Source: Bdellovibrio bacteriovorus HD100
GTDB lineage: Bacteria > Bdellovibrionota > Bdellovibrionia > Bdellovibrionales > Bdellovibrionaceae
Direction: 5' to 3'
Assembly: GCF_000196175.1 (NCBI RefSeq)
Contig: NC_005363.1
Span: 3,534,001-3,598,000 of the forward strand
Length of the DNA: 64,000 nucleotides
Positions 8,270-17,147 of the stretch are shown here, in pieces. Each line of letters begins with the position of its first letter. Position 1 is the stretch's first letter. Both the position numbers and the translations under genes were made by a program. Below the pieces are notes generated by a model. That model was not told where the DNA came from and made no database searches. It was given only the letters and a program-made list of their open reading frames with translations.

Positions 8270-10336
8270 ATGTCACCGTTAAAGCCACTGAACATCCTGC
8301 TGGTGGAGGACAACGACGAGCATGCCTTTATTATTTCGCGCTATCTTCGCCGCGTGAAGGATGTTCCCGAGATCACCCTGGATCGGGCTGCCATGCTGAA
8401 GACAGCCCTGCAGCAGATTGATGGCAAAATATATGATCTGGTATTGCTGGATCTGCGCCTGCCGGACAGCGATCTTGATGAAACCCTGCCACGCATGCAG
8501 TCCATCCTGCCCGACGCCCCCATTATCATTCTTTCAGCCCTGGAGGACCGCGAGTTCGCCTTAAGGAAAGTCCACGAAGGGGCGCAGGACTATCTGTGCA
8601 AGTCCGAACTGTCCTCTGAAAATCTGGTCCGGGGAATTTATGCCGCCATCGAAAGAAAGTCTGCCGAAGTTCTGATGCGAAAGCAGTTTGAACAGATGCA
8701 GACGCTTTTTGACTTCTCCAATTTCGTCATGACCGAAGCCTATCCCGAGCAGATGATCGAGCATCTGCGACAAAGCGCTTTAAAGTGCCTGAAACTTTCC
8801 GCAGTGGAGCTGCTCCGCCGGGATTCTGTGAAAGTATCTGATGAATTCGCCCGCTCAGGTCTGTGGAACCTGCGCTCGCCGAAACTGCTGCTGGACGGCG
8901 ACTTGGCGATGAAGCTTACCTCTTTTCGCGATCTGCGCGAAGAAGGCTTTAACACCTGCCTGATTGTGCCGGTAAAGGGGCTGGAAAAAAACCAGCTGTT
9001 TGGACTTTTACTATTGATGAACAAGGCCCTCCGTCACTTCTCTGCAGAAGAAGTCCGATTTGTTCAGTCTTTGGTGAACACCCTTTCTATCGCCATGAGC
9101 CGCAATGCCCTTCACAAAGAACTTGAAGAGCGCATCCAGCAACTTCACACTGCCCATCGCAAGAAAAACGACTTCCTGGCGACCTTGTCCCATGAACTGC
9201 GTACGCCATTGAACATCATCAAAGGAGGCCTGGATCTTCTAAAGGGCTCTGACCCCAAGTCCCGCGAATATCATGATGCTCTGGATGCCATTGAACGCAA
9301 TTTGAACCATGAAATTCAACTGGTGTCCGACACCCTGGAGATCTCCCGCATCACAACGGGAAAAACCAAACTGAATCTTAAAAAGGTCGTCGTGCAGGAG
9401 CTGATTCAGTCGGTGATGGAGTCCCTGGAAAGTGCCGCACACGCCAAGAATATCTCCGCCCAGTTGACCTGCAGTGAAGCCGCCACCCAGGCCGTGGTGG
9501 ATCCCGACCGCTTCCGTCAGATACTTTGGAATCTTCTGTCAAACTCCATCAAATTCACGCCTCCGGGCGGCCGCCTTCACGTCACTTGCGAAACGCACGA
9601 GTCTCAGTTCAGCGTTTCAGTTCAGGATACGGGCCAGGGCATTGAAAGCGAAAATCTTCCCTATGTCTTTGAGAAGTTCTGGCAAGAGGATTCCGGCATG
9701 AACCGCAAGCGCATGGGTTTGGGCCTGGGACTTTCCATCGCCAAACACATGACCGAACTTCACGGAGGCAGTATCGAGGTCCAAAGCCCCGGCAAAGATC
9801 AAGGCACCACCTTCAGGATTCAGCTGCCGCTGGTGTCGGTTGAAACCAGTCAGGGGCCCGCCATGACCTTAACCGGACAAACTGAACATCTTCAGTTTGT
9901 GGAAAACGAACCCAAAGGTTCTTTGTCCGGTTTGCATATATTCTTAGTGGATGATTCCGAAGACACCCTCGTGCTGATCAAACGCCTGCTGCAGAGGGAA
10001 GGGGCCTTGGTGACTGACACATCCCAGCCCAAAAAGGCGTTGGCCCTTTTGAAAGAGGGTCACTTTGATATTCTGATCTCAGACATCGGTATGCCCGAGA
10101 TGGACGGCTATGAACTGATCCGCTCTTTGCGAGACTGGGAAGGCCCCCGAAACCGTCATCTGCCGGCAATGGCCCTTTCAGCCTATACCAGCACCGAAGA
10201 TATCAGAAAAGCGCTGGAATCCGGATTCCAGCAACATCTGAGCAAACCCAGTCCAATTAAAAACATCGTCAAAGAGGTGCTGCGCCTGACGGGGAAGGCC
10301 CCGTCACGGCCTCAGCCTCTTTTGAACAACGGATGA
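8270..10336 (+). CDS. Hybrid histidine kinase (REC-GAF-HisKA-HATPase-REC)
   Basis: 688 residues, soluble. N-terminal receiver (LLVEDNDEHA, LVLLDLRLPDSD) to about residue 120; a GAF-like region about 150-285; HisKA with SHELRTPLN near 305; HATPase with NLLSNSIKF, DTGQGI and GLGLGLSIAKH to about 530; C-terminal receiver (IFLVDDSEDT, ILISDIGMPEMDGYE) to about 675. Carrying receivers at both ends suggests it accepts phosphate from the upstream kinase and passes it on. Twelve bases separate it from the regulator gene, with GGAG before the ATG. No DNA-binding gene is nearby. Confidence 0.92.
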   Translation: MSPLKPLNILLVEDNDEHAFIISRYLRRVKDVPEITLDRAAMLKTALQQIDGKIYDLVLLDLRLPDSDLDETLPRMQSILPDAPIIILSALEDREFALRKVHEGAQDYLCKSELSSENLVRGIYAAIERKSAEVLMRKQFEQMQTLFDFSNFVMTEAYPEQMIEHLRQSALKCLKLSAVELLRRDSVKVSDEFARSGLWNLRSPKLLLDGDLAMKLTSFRDLREEGFNTCLIVPVKGLEKNQLFGLLLLMNKALRHFSAEEVRFVQSLVNTLSIAMSRNALHKELEERIQQLHTAHRKKNDFLATLSHELRTPLNIIKGGLDLLKGSDPKSREYHDALDAIERNLNHEIQLVSDTLEISRITTGKTKLNLKKVVVQELIQSVMESLESAAHAKNISAQLTCSEAATQAVVDPDRFRQILWNLLSNSIKFTPPGGRLHVTCETHESQFSVSVQDTGQGIESENLPYVFEKFWQEDSGMNRKRMGLGLGLSIAKHMTELHGGSIEVQSPGKDQGTTFRIQLPLVSVETSQGPAMTLTGQTEHLQFVENEPKGSLSGLHIFLVDDSEDTLVLIKRLLQREGALVTDTSQPKKALALLKEGHFDILISDIGMPEMDGYELIRSLRDWEGPRNRHLPAMALSAYTSTEDIRKALESGFQQHLSKPSPIKNIVKEVLRLTGKAPSRPQPLLNNG

Positions 10337-10701
10337 TACAACTTCCAGTAAGCGGTCGCTGCCAGCACATGCAGAGCAATCATCACCACCGGCATGATCA
10401 CATTTTCCAGACCCGGGGTCATAAAGGAATGGAACAGGAAGATCTGCAAGGTGATCGGCGCCAAAATCACCAACGCCAGAGGCACCGCAAAACCGCTAAG
10501 CAACAAAGCCCCACAGATGACTTCCGTGCCTTTAAGCACCGGGAAGAAATAAGGCGCAGCCATCATTCCACCCATAAAAGCCATGGCCCCCTCGGGCATT
10601 GTTGGTGGGGCCGGGATGAACTGCAAAAAGCCATTCAAACCAAAAACAAAGTAAATCAAACCCAGTAAATAACGGGAACCTGTTGCCAATTTAGATCGCA
10701 T
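10312..10701 (-). CDS. DoxX-like membrane protein
   Basis: 129 residues from the ATG at 10701 (AAGGAGAGAGTT before it; an upstream ATG at 10725 lacks this). Four hydrophobic segments and the opening LLGLIYFVFGLNGFLQF are typical of the DoxX-like four-helix family of small inner-membrane proteins, often linked to redox or quinone stress. Last gene of a minus-strand unit after the SRPBCC and DUF1428 genes. Its 3' end overlaps the hybrid kinase gene's 3' end by 25 bases. Confidence 0.8.
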   Translation of the reverse strand: MRSKLATGSRYLLGLIYFVFGLNGFLQFIPAPPTMPEGAMAFMGGMMAAPYFFPVLKGTEVICGALLLSGFAVPLALVILAPITLQIFLFHSFMTPGLENVIMPVVMIALHVLAATAYWKLYHPLFKRG

Positions 10702-10711
10702 AACTCTCTCC

Positions 10712-11257
10712 TTATTTCTGCTCAAGCTGTGTTTTCAAATTTATCAGGCTCTGATCCATATCCCGGATGATGTGGTCTTCGCCGCCAAAAATCTTATTAA
10801 ACAGGAAACTCATCACGTTCATCGGGATGGCCAGTTCATCATGCATGCCCATTGTCACCCTGGTCTGAGCAGGATCCACAGATTCCGTGATCACATAGGA
10901 ATCAAAGCTGGCTTCCATCGGGATCTTAAATCGGATCTCGGTGTCCACACGATTGTTGTCGACAAGATTTTTGATTTCCTGCTCGCCAACGCCCACTTCT
11001 TTGAGGCTGCTTTCCCAAGTCACAATAAACCCCACGGTCCCGTCTTCACCCTTGTAGTCCATTTTGACTTTGGGATCTTTCAAGAACCAGGAATTCCAAA
11101 GACTCTGGTGCTTCAACTGCTTCACATAAGCATAAACATCGGCCTGGGGTCTGTCGATGATGATGTCACGACGGACCTTAAAGTCCTTCGGTGCGATAAG
11201 CCCCAATACCAGAATCAAGGCGACCAGAGAACCAACTATAATTCCAAATGTTTTCAT
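10712..11257 (-). CDS. SRPBCC (polyketide cyclase-like) membrane-anchored protein
   Basis: 181 residues. A single N-terminal hydrophobic helix (IIVGSLVALILVLGLIA) is followed by the SRPBCC opening FKVRRDIIIDRPQADVYAYVKQL. The C-terminus reads IRDMDQSLINLKTQLE. SRPBCC domains bind hydrophobic small molecules in a helix-grip fold; no substrate can be assigned. It starts 15 bases after the DUF1428 gene and ends close to the DoxX gene start, so the three form a unit. Confidence 0.8.
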   Translation of the reverse strand: MKTFGIIVGSLVALILVLGLIAPKDFKVRRDIIIDRPQADVYAYVKQLKHQSLWNSWFLKDPKVKMDYKGEDGTVGFIVTWESSLKEVGVGEQEIKNLVDNNRVDTEIRFKIPMEASFDSYVITESVDPAQTRVTMGMHDELAIPMNVMSFLFNKIFGGEDHIIRDMDQSLINLKTQLEQK

Positions 11258-11272
11258 AGACCTTCCTGAGCT

Positions 11273-11632
11273 CTACTTGTCCACGATCGTTTTGAATCCA
11301 CCGTAGGCCATGCGCTTCATATTGAATGGCATCTTGTCCGGACTCATTTCTTTCATTTTCGGATCGTTCATCATCGCTTTGTTGGCGCGATCCCGGGCAG
11401 CACGGGATTTGTAAGTGATCCAGGAAAACACAATCACTTCATCGGATTTCGCCTTGGTCAGCTTTGGAAACGGCAGCGCCCAATCGATATTCATGTCATC
11501 CCCGACACATTCCTTGTATTCCAGGGCTCCGTGCTTCAAAAATATTTTTGAGGCCTGCATCGCCATCTTGCGATACTGCGCCATGTTTTTTTTGGGAACA
11601 GTCAGTACAAATCCATCAACGTATTTTGCCAT
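11273..11632 (-). CDS. DUF1428 family protein
   Basis: 119 residues, cytoplasmic. It opens AKYVDGFVLTVPKKNMAQYRKMA and has ECVGDD and the IVFSWITYKSRAARD stretch characteristic of DUF1428, a ferredoxin-like alpha/beta-barrel family related to dimeric monooxygenase folds. Biochemical role unknown. First gene of the DUF1428-SRPBCC-DoxX unit, divergent from the VOC gene. Confidence 0.85.
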   Translation of the reverse strand: MAKYVDGFVLTVPKKNMAQYRKMAMQASKIFLKHGALEYKECVGDDMNIDWALPFPKLTKAKSDEVIVFSWITYKSRAARDRANKAMMNDPKMKEMSPDKMPFNMKRMAYGGFKTIVDK

Positions 11633-11740
11633 GGGATTCCTCCGTTCGGTGTTTCTATGTATTCCTTCATCGTCCCTTGAGACTTATTGCCACGTTATTA
11701 ACAATATATGGAACAAGGCCTCTTCTGGAAGGAGAAATGC

Positions 11741-12145
11741 ATGGTAAATCAAATCTACGTGAATCTTCCTGTCAAGAATCTGAAAAGATCCATGGAGTTC
11801 TTCAGCAAGCTGGGTTTTGAATACAACATGAAATTCACCAACGACAGCGCCGCCTGCATGGTGATGGGCAAAGATATCTTTGCCATGCTTCTGGATGAAA
11901 ACTTCTTCCAGACTTTCACCGACAAAACCATCATCGATGCCCGCAAGAACATTGAGGTCATCACCTGTTTTTCAGTTGATTCAAAAGAGCAGGTCGAAAC
12001 GCTGATCGACAAAGCCAAAAAGGCCGGAGGCCTGTCCCCACGCCCGCCCACGGACTATGGTTTTATGTACAGCCGCAGTTTTGAGGATCTGGACGGACAT
12101 GTCTGGGAAGTTGTCAGCTATTCTGGTGAAGAGCAGCCCAAATAG
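11741..12145 (+). CDS. VOC/glyoxalase-fold protein
   Basis: 134 residues from the ATG at 11741, preceded by GGAAGGAG; an upstream in-frame ATG at 11708 is rejected. It opens QIYVNLPVKNLKRSMEFFSKLGFEYN and ends with DLDGHVWEVV, the paired beta-alpha-beta-beta-beta pattern of lactoylglutathione-lyase-like proteins. Metal ligands are not obvious at all positions, so catalytic activity is uncertain. Eight bases separate it from the AHSA1 gene. Confidence 0.85.
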   Translation: MVNQIYVNLPVKNLKRSMEFFSKLGFEYNMKFTNDSAACMVMGKDIFAMLLDENFFQTFTDKTIIDARKNIEVITCFSVDSKEQVETLIDKAKKAGGLSPRPPTDYGFMYSRSFEDLDGHVWEVVSYSGEEQPK

Positions 12146-12153
12146 GAGGACCC

Positions 12154-12630
12154 ATGAGCAACGATTTGAAAGTCGTACCCGCGGGCGATCGCAATATTGT
12201 TGTCACCCGCACCTTCAAAGCTCCCAAAGAAAAAATCTTTGATGCCTATACCAAGCCAGAGCATTTAAAGCGCTGGCTGTTAGGCCCCCAGGGCTGGACA
12301 CTGCCCGTCTGCACACTGGATCCAAAACCGGGTGGTGAATATCACTACCTGTGGCGCCACGAAGATGGGCGCGAAATGGGCATGCACGGAGTGGTGAAAG
12401 AGATCCATCGCCCCGATCATCTTTTAACCACCGAACTTTTTGATGAGCCCTGGTATCCGGGCGAGGGATTGAATGATCTGTCGCTGACCGAAGACGGCAA
12501 AACCACCCTGCACACGTTGGTGATGCGCTATGAATCCAAAGCCGCGCGTGACATGGTCTTACAGTCCGGGATGCAAAGAGGACTTAGTGAGAGCTACGAC
12601 CGCTTAGAGGATCTTCTGCGGATAATGTAA
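12154..12630 (+). CDS. AHSA1-type SRPBCC protein
   Basis: 158 residues. FKAPKEKIFDAYTKPEHLKRW near the N-terminus and the RLEDLLRIM end match the AHSA1 (Aha1 C-terminal-like) SRPBCC family. The body contains the usual PGGEYHY stretch. Ligand unknown. Preceded by AGGAGG and co-directional with the VOC gene eight bases upstream. A hairpin follows the stop. Confidence 0.85.
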   Translation: MSNDLKVVPAGDRNIVVTRTFKAPKEKIFDAYTKPEHLKRWLLGPQGWTLPVCTLDPKPGGEYHYLWRHEDGREMGMHGVVKEIHRPDHLLTTELFDEPWYPGEGLNDLSLTEDGKTTLHTLVMRYESKAARDMVLQSGMQRGLSESYDRLEDLLRIM

Positions 12631-12644
12631 AAGATATTCAGAAT

Positions 12645-12664
12645 GCCGAGCACAACTCGGCTTT
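12645..12664 (+). terminator. Short hairpin, probable terminator
   Basis: GCCGAG and CTCGGC with a five-base loop, followed by CTTTC. The stem is short and the T-run weak. It lies within a possible upstream extension of the MFS gene, which argues for the later MFS start. Confidence 0.5.
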
Positions 12665-12711
12665 CATCACTTCACTTGCGCAAAGACATTGGCAGGCGTA
12701 GCTTCGGGAAT

Positions 12712-13902
12712 ATGAAAACGGACACTGCTCACCCGACTTTAACTCGCGGGTTGGTCCTGCTTCTGATGGCTGCCGTCGGAATCATCGTTGCCAACTTATA
12801 TTATGCTCAACCTATCACCGCCATGATCAGTCAGGCATTGGGACTGGATCCCAGCGCTGCAGGTCTTGTCGTGACACTGACTCAGATCGGATATGGACTG
12901 GGAGTTTTGCTGATTGTTCCTTTGGGTGACATCATCGAAAATCGCCGTCTGGTTCTGACCATGATTGGTATCGCGGTCCTGGGTGTCCTGGGCCTGGCCT
13001 TTGCCTCCCAATTGACACCGTACTTTATCGCCGCCTTCGCCACCGGCCTGGGCGCTTCGACCGTGCAAATTCTTGTGCCCTACACGGCGCACTTTGCTCC
13101 GGAAGTAAAACGAGGCCAGGTCGTGGGCAGCCTGATGAGCGGATTGATGATCGGGATTATGCTGTCCCGTCCGGTCTCAAGCCTGTTGACGGATCTGTTT
13201 TCGTGGCATGCCGTGTTTGTTCTTTCGGCTGTGCTGATGGCGGTTCTTGCGGTGGTCCTTTATAAAGTCATGCCGGAACGTCATCCGGAAAACAAGAATC
13301 GGCACTATTTTGATTTACTGAAATCCATGGGCCGTCTGTTTATTGAAACACCGGTGGTGCGTCGTCGGGGCGCTTATCAGGCCTTCATGTTCGGGGCGTT
13401 CTGTCTGTTCTGGACGGCAAGTCCGTTGTTGCTGGCAGGTCCGAAATTCAACCTGTCACAATCCGCGATCGCCATCTTTGCCCTGGTCGGAGTTTCTGGC
13501 GCTGTGATTGCGCCGATTGCCGGGAAAGCCGCTGACAAAGGTCACAGCCGTATTGCGACGATGATGGCCATGATCATCTCGGCCTTTTCATTTTTGCTAA
13601 GTCATTTCTTTGAAGGCGGCTCCACAGCCGCTTTGGCGGCGCTGGTGATTTCAGCCATCTTGCTGGATGCAGGCATCACCGCGAATCTGGTGATGGGTCA
13701 ACGTGCGATCTTTTCGCTGAAGGCGGAATACCGCAGTCGATTGAATGGACTCTTTATTGCGACGATCTTTGTGGGAGGAGCGATCGGTTCAACTTTGGGT
13801 GCGTGGGCTTACGCCCGTGGCGGCTGGGAGCTGACATCATGGGTGGGGTTTCTGATGCCAGCCCTCGCCTTTGCTTATTTCCTGACGGAAAAGAAGTCCT
13901 AG
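12712..13902 (+). CDS. MFS transporter
   Basis: 396 residues from the ATG at 12712; an earlier in-frame ATG at 12643 runs through a hairpin and is less likely. Twelve hydrophobic segments are visible. The first reads LVLLLMAAVGIIVANLYYAQP, as in the AraJ/YgaY-like drug-efflux subgroup, and QIGYGLGVLLIVPLGDIIENRR is the loop 2-3 signature. Probable proton-driven efflux of an unknown small molecule. Its stop overlaps the converging zinc-finger gene by four bases. Confidence 0.85.
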   Translation: MKTDTAHPTLTRGLVLLLMAAVGIIVANLYYAQPITAMISQALGLDPSAAGLVVTLTQIGYGLGVLLIVPLGDIIENRRLVLTMIGIAVLGVLGLAFASQLTPYFIAAFATGLGASTVQILVPYTAHFAPEVKRGQVVGSLMSGLMIGIMLSRPVSSLLTDLFSWHAVFVLSAVLMAVLAVVLYKVMPERHPENKNRHYFDLLKSMGRLFIETPVVRRRGAYQAFMFGAFCLFWTASPLLLAGPKFNLSQSAIAIFALVGVSGAVIAPIAGKAADKGHSRIATMMAMIISAFSFLLSHFFEGGSTAALAALVISAILLDAGITANLVMGQRAIFSLKAEYRSRLNGLFIATIFVGGAIGSTLGAWAYARGGWELTSWVGFLMPALAFAYFLTEKKS

Positions 13903-14171
13903 TCGAACAACTCTTCCAGGAATGTTTTTTTACGTTTGTACGGTTTCTGGTAAGGATAAGGATGCTGCTGCTGCTGATAATGAGGGGGCTGTTGAGTTTG
14001 AACAACCTCTTCGCGTTTCGGAGCAGCTTCATATTCTGCGGATCTTTCAATGATCTTATCCAGCTCGCCCCGATCCAGCCAGATGCCACGGCATTCAGGG
14101 CAATAGTCAATTTCGATACCTTTGCGTTCTGAGATCACCAGATTTGGTTCTTTGCAGTTTGGACATTTCAT
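13899..14171 (-). CDS. TFIIB-type zinc-ribbon protein
   Basis: 90 residues from the ATG at 14171, preceded by AGGAGG. It opens MKCPNC and then has YCPECRGIWLDRGELDKI, the zf-TFIIB domain seen in many small bacterial proteins. The second half is Gln/Pro/Tyr-rich and ends with a basic patch and FLEELFD. Role unknown; it binds zinc by family. Confidence 0.85.
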   Translation of the reverse strand: MKCPNCKEPNLVISERKGIEIDYCPECRGIWLDRGELDKIIERSAEYEAAPKREEVVQTQQPPHYQQQQHPYPYQKPYKRKKTFLEELFD

Positions 14172-14362
14172 ATTTTCTGCCTCCTGATAGATCCAATTTA
14201 GCTCAAGGAAGTTCATTTTAAAAATCGATAAACTTAATGAAGATGTTTGTTTAAAACAAACCTCTTCCGGGGAATCACAATGTCATTGCCCGAAATCCCC
14301 CCTGAAAGCTTGAACTTCAGCCTGGACTCGTTAAACATAGAAGAACAAACCGAGGTGCCCTT

Positions 14363-14773
14363 ATGAATGTCAAAGACAGCGAGTTCAAAGCCCTGCTGGA
14401 AAAGTACAAAAAATTCTCCGTCTATGGTCTTAGTCCCGATGCCACCAAACCCAGTCACTATGTTCCCGCGTATATGCGTGACCACGGATGGGACATGGTG
14501 GGCCTCTATCCAAAAACACATGAATCCGGTGGATTCAAAATTTATAACACTCTGGCAGAAGTGCCTGCGGAATACCGAAAATTTGTGGATGTGTTTCGCA
14601 GTTCGGACCGTATAGATGAAGTCGTGGATGAGGCCTTGGCTGCCGGCGGAGTGGAAGTGTTGTGGCTGCAACTGGGAATTACCAACCCCGAGGCCGAAGC
14701 CCGCGCTGAAAAGGCCGGCATCAAAGTCGTCTCCAATCGCTGCCTGATCATCGAACACAAAAAGAATTTTTAG
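14363..14773 (+). CDS. CoA-binding domain protein (YccU-like)
   Basis: 136 residues with a Rossmann-like CoA-binding fold: YGLSPDATKPSHYVPAYMRDHGWDMVGLYPK, then VDVFRSSDRIDEVVDEAL, LWLQLGITNPEA and VVSNRCLIIEH. The pattern follows the YccU family (CoA_binding_2). It is a standalone domain of unknown physiological role. GAGGTG lies just before the start. Confidence 0.88.
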   Translation: MNVKDSEFKALLEKYKKFSVYGLSPDATKPSHYVPAYMRDHGWDMVGLYPKTHESGGFKIYNTLAEVPAEYRKFVDVFRSSDRIDEVVDEALAAGGVEVLWLQLGITNPEAEARAEKAGIKVVSNRCLIIEHKKNF

Positions 14774-14775
14774 AA

Positions 14776-15666
14776 TCAGCCCGCCTGTTTCATCGGGGCT
14801 GGCTGGCGAAGATGACTCTTCAGATCTTTCTTTAAAGCGATAAAGAGTCTTTCTTCCAGATTATCCACAAGAGAATGAAGCTTCTTATCGTGCATTCCAA
14901 ACCGCTTGCGTGCCGGATCGATCATCACACTGACGAACAAACTGCACACGGTCAGCAGAGCCCCGACCGCCAAGGTTGCCATCACGATCTGCGTATTTGT
15001 CGGGGCTGGAGGAAACACCCCGTAAAAGACCGAACCCACCTTTTCACCCAGGAAAAAGTTCGAAGACGCCTTTTCCCGGGCCATCTTGCGGGCAAATCGG
15101 CTGCCCAACCCCATGACTCCCAGGGATTTGTCCCCGAAATAGATCCAACCGGCTGCCAAGGTCAATAGCGAGCTGCACACATCACTGATCATGGCCTGAC
15201 TGGATGTGTACTTTTCAATCTCCTTAAGTACCTCTGTTCGGATTTTGCGCTGATCCAACTCAATAGCACCCGAGACCACCATTGGCCCCAGAACAGGGTC
15301 TTTCCGAATGTAGTCCATCAGGACATCTTCACTAACCAGCTCTGTGGCGATCAGCTTTTCGATGTCTTTCTGATAACCCGTTTTAAAACTTGCCGGAAGA
15401 ACGTCCATGAGCGGATTCAAAACGGGCCAACCGATTTTGTCAGACGTTTCCACGGCCTTCTTGATCATCAAATAGGGTATCGACCAAAGGGCATTGACCG
15501 GACTCAGGATTAAATCCAGGGGCAGGTGTCTTTTCTGTATCTGAATGGTTTCCGAGACCGAGAAATGCCTTTCAATGAAAGGGGAAATGGTCTGCTTTCG
15601 GTCCGCGGTGAATTTTTCAATGCAGTCGTCAATAGCACACAGAACTGGTGCCGCTCTTTGATCCAT
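14776..15666 (-). CDS. Membrane protein of unknown function
   Basis: 296 residues, not recognised. The N-terminal half is mostly soluble and helical, with a hydrophobic stretch near 50-65 (LILSPVNALWSIPYLMI). A stronger hydrophobic pair is seen around 163-180 and 228-250 (VMATLAVGALLTVCSLFVSVMI). The C-terminal 50 residues are charged (LEERLFIALKKDLKSHL). It may be a small inner-membrane regulator; no catalytic motif is visible. Confidence 0.6.
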   Translation of the reverse strand: MDQRAAPVLCAIDDCIEKFTADRKQTISPFIERHFSVSETIQIQKRHLPLDLILSPVNALWSIPYLMIKKAVETSDKIGWPVLNPLMDVLPASFKTGYQKDIEKLIATELVSEDVLMDYIRKDPVLGPMVVSGAIELDQRKIRTEVLKEIEKYTSSQAMISDVCSSLLTLAAGWIYFGDKSLGVMGLGSRFARKMAREKASSNFFLGEKVGSVFYGVFPPAPTNTQIVMATLAVGALLTVCSLFVSVMIDPARKRFGMHDKKLHSLVDNLEERLFIALKKDLKSHLRQPAPMKQAG

Positions 15667-15816
15667 GAGGAATCTCCTGCATCCATTCTGACAAATATTC
15701 CGCAGGAAGGGGATTAAATCTCCGGGTGTAAGCGGGCCCTTGCTTGATTCTCACTATAGAACAAACGAACTTACCGGCAAAGATCAGAATTGTGTCGAGC
15801 TTTCAGTCAGACGCTC

Positions 15817-16353
15817 TTAAAACAAGTACTGAAGTGAAAACCCCGAGGACATATAGTATTGCAGATTGCGGTTGGAGTTATTGAAGTTCGCAATCACCCC
15901 GTTATCAAAAATTCGGAGTCTGTAAGCCAGTCCGATCCGACTGGGCATAAAGGTGTAGGTCGTTCCGAACTCAAGGCCATAACGAAGGGCCGTCCAGTCA
16001 TAGTACTCTGGATAAGGATACTTATCCGGGGATTTCATAAAGTACCTGTCGTTATCCAACGAATAGGCCATGAAGAAACCAAACTGCAAGGGCCGCCACA
16101 TATCATCACCGACCGGACTGTTCCAGCGGGAATAGCGATAGACGAAGTTGGTCTGATAGAAAGTTTTGCTGTCGACCGGATAAGCTCCAAGGGAAAAATC
16201 CACCGCGTGTTCCGGTTGCCATTCGTAGCTAACCCCGGCCGCCACGGTTCCCATAAATCCGGCTCGTTCGACGACCGCACGCCAGTCCGCGGCCTGAGTA
16301 GATGCCGCCATCATCAGAATAAAGGTGAAGAGACCTATTTGATGTTTTCGCAC
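15817..16353 (-). CDS. Predicted outer-membrane beta-barrel protein (small)
   Basis: 178 residues from a GTG at 16353, with CAGGAG seven bases before it, inside the end of the upstream phosphoesterase gene. Signal peptide (LFTFILMMAASTQAA). The mature part alternates aromatic and polar residues (TNFVYRYSRW, GFFMAYSL, FGTTYTF) and ends in Phe (FSLQYLF), the usual barrel-closing signature. Third gene of an overlapping trio. Role unknown; an envelope-linked function with the phosphoesterase is inferred. Confidence 0.7.
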   Translation of the reverse strand: MRKHQIGLFTFILMMAASTQAADWRAVVERAGFMGTVAAGVSYEWQPEHAVDFSLGAYPVDSKTFYQTNFVYRYSRWNSPVGDDMWRPLQFGFFMAYSLDNDRYFMKSPDKYPYPEYYDWTALRYGLEFGTTYTFMPSRIGLAYRLRIFDNGVIANFNNSNRNLQYYMSSGFSLQYLF

Positions 16354-17147
16354 GTGGTCGCTCCTGTATCCATACGCTTCACACAGAACTGCCCGCCTTG
16401 GACGGTGATCGTGAGCCAATGAGTTCCATCCTCCCCCGCGACCCGTCCACATTGCATCATGATCGTGTCGTTATCCTTGGACAAGTCATACACGTGATTG
16501 TGGCCATTGAAGATCACCTTCACCCGTGGGTGTTCGATCACATAGCCAAGAATCGTCGCATCGTCATTGAAGTAGCGCTCGTTATCACGCAGCTGTACAT
16601 GGGAAAAAATCATGACGTTTTTACCGGTTTCATCCACGCGGTCTTTCAGCCACTGGGGATCAAATTCGGTGGGATTTTCCAGGTTGTTGGAATTGAAGAA
16701 AATAAAACGATAACTTGCCGACTCGAAATAGAAATTCGACTTCCCAAAAGCCTTGCGATAAAGCTGCGGACCGGCCCCGATAGAATCATGATTGCCAACC
16801 GCATTGATATTGATTTGATCCAGCCGACCGATGGCTTCGATGAACTCATCGTATTCAAGATTGTAGGATGAATTGGTGAAATCCCCCAGCCCGGCCACAA
16901 AATCAAGATCGGTGGCCTGATTCATTTGATAGGCCATCTTGTCGGTGGCCTTGTAATTCTGATGAGGATCTGAAAACACCCCGATACGGATGACCCCGTC
17001 AGCCTCGATATCGCCAAGGCGGTTGATGGCAAGCTCATTTAAGTTGCGCTCTGGCCGCAGCAAATTGTCCGAAAACGGTGAATCCACGAAGGGGGCGCAC
17101 GAACTGGTCAAAGCAAAAACGGAAAGATAAAGAACCCACTTCGTCAT
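16335..17147 (-). CDS. Metallophosphoesterase lipoprotein
   Basis: 270 residues. Lipoprotein signal ending LTSSC. The calcineurin-like motifs appear in order: FSDPHQN, GLGDF, GNHDS, FSHVQL and FNGHNHVY, giving a full dinuclear metal site, so it is probably active. The substrate may be a phospholipid head group, a nucleotide or a phosphosugar. Its start overlaps the upstream barrel gene's stop by four bases (ATGA), and its end overlaps the next gene by 19. Confidence 0.9.
   Translation of the reverse strand: MTKWVLYLSVFALTSSCAPFVDSPFSDNLLRPERNLNELAINRLGDIEADGVIRIGVFSDPHQNYKATDKMAYQMNQATDLDFVAGLGDFTNSSYNLEYDEFIEAIGRLDQININAVGNHDSIGAGPQLYRKAFGKSNFYFESASYRFIFFNSNNLENPTEFDPQWLKDRVDETGKNVMIFSHVQLRDNERYFNDDATILGYVIEHPRVKVIFNGHNHVYDLSKDNDTIMMQCGRVAGEDGTHWLTITVQGGQFCVKRMDTGATTCENIK

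Noticed and set aside
12643-12711. Upstream start for the MFS transporter
   Set aside because: The added codons cross a hairpin after the AHSA1 gene and do not look like MFS sequence.
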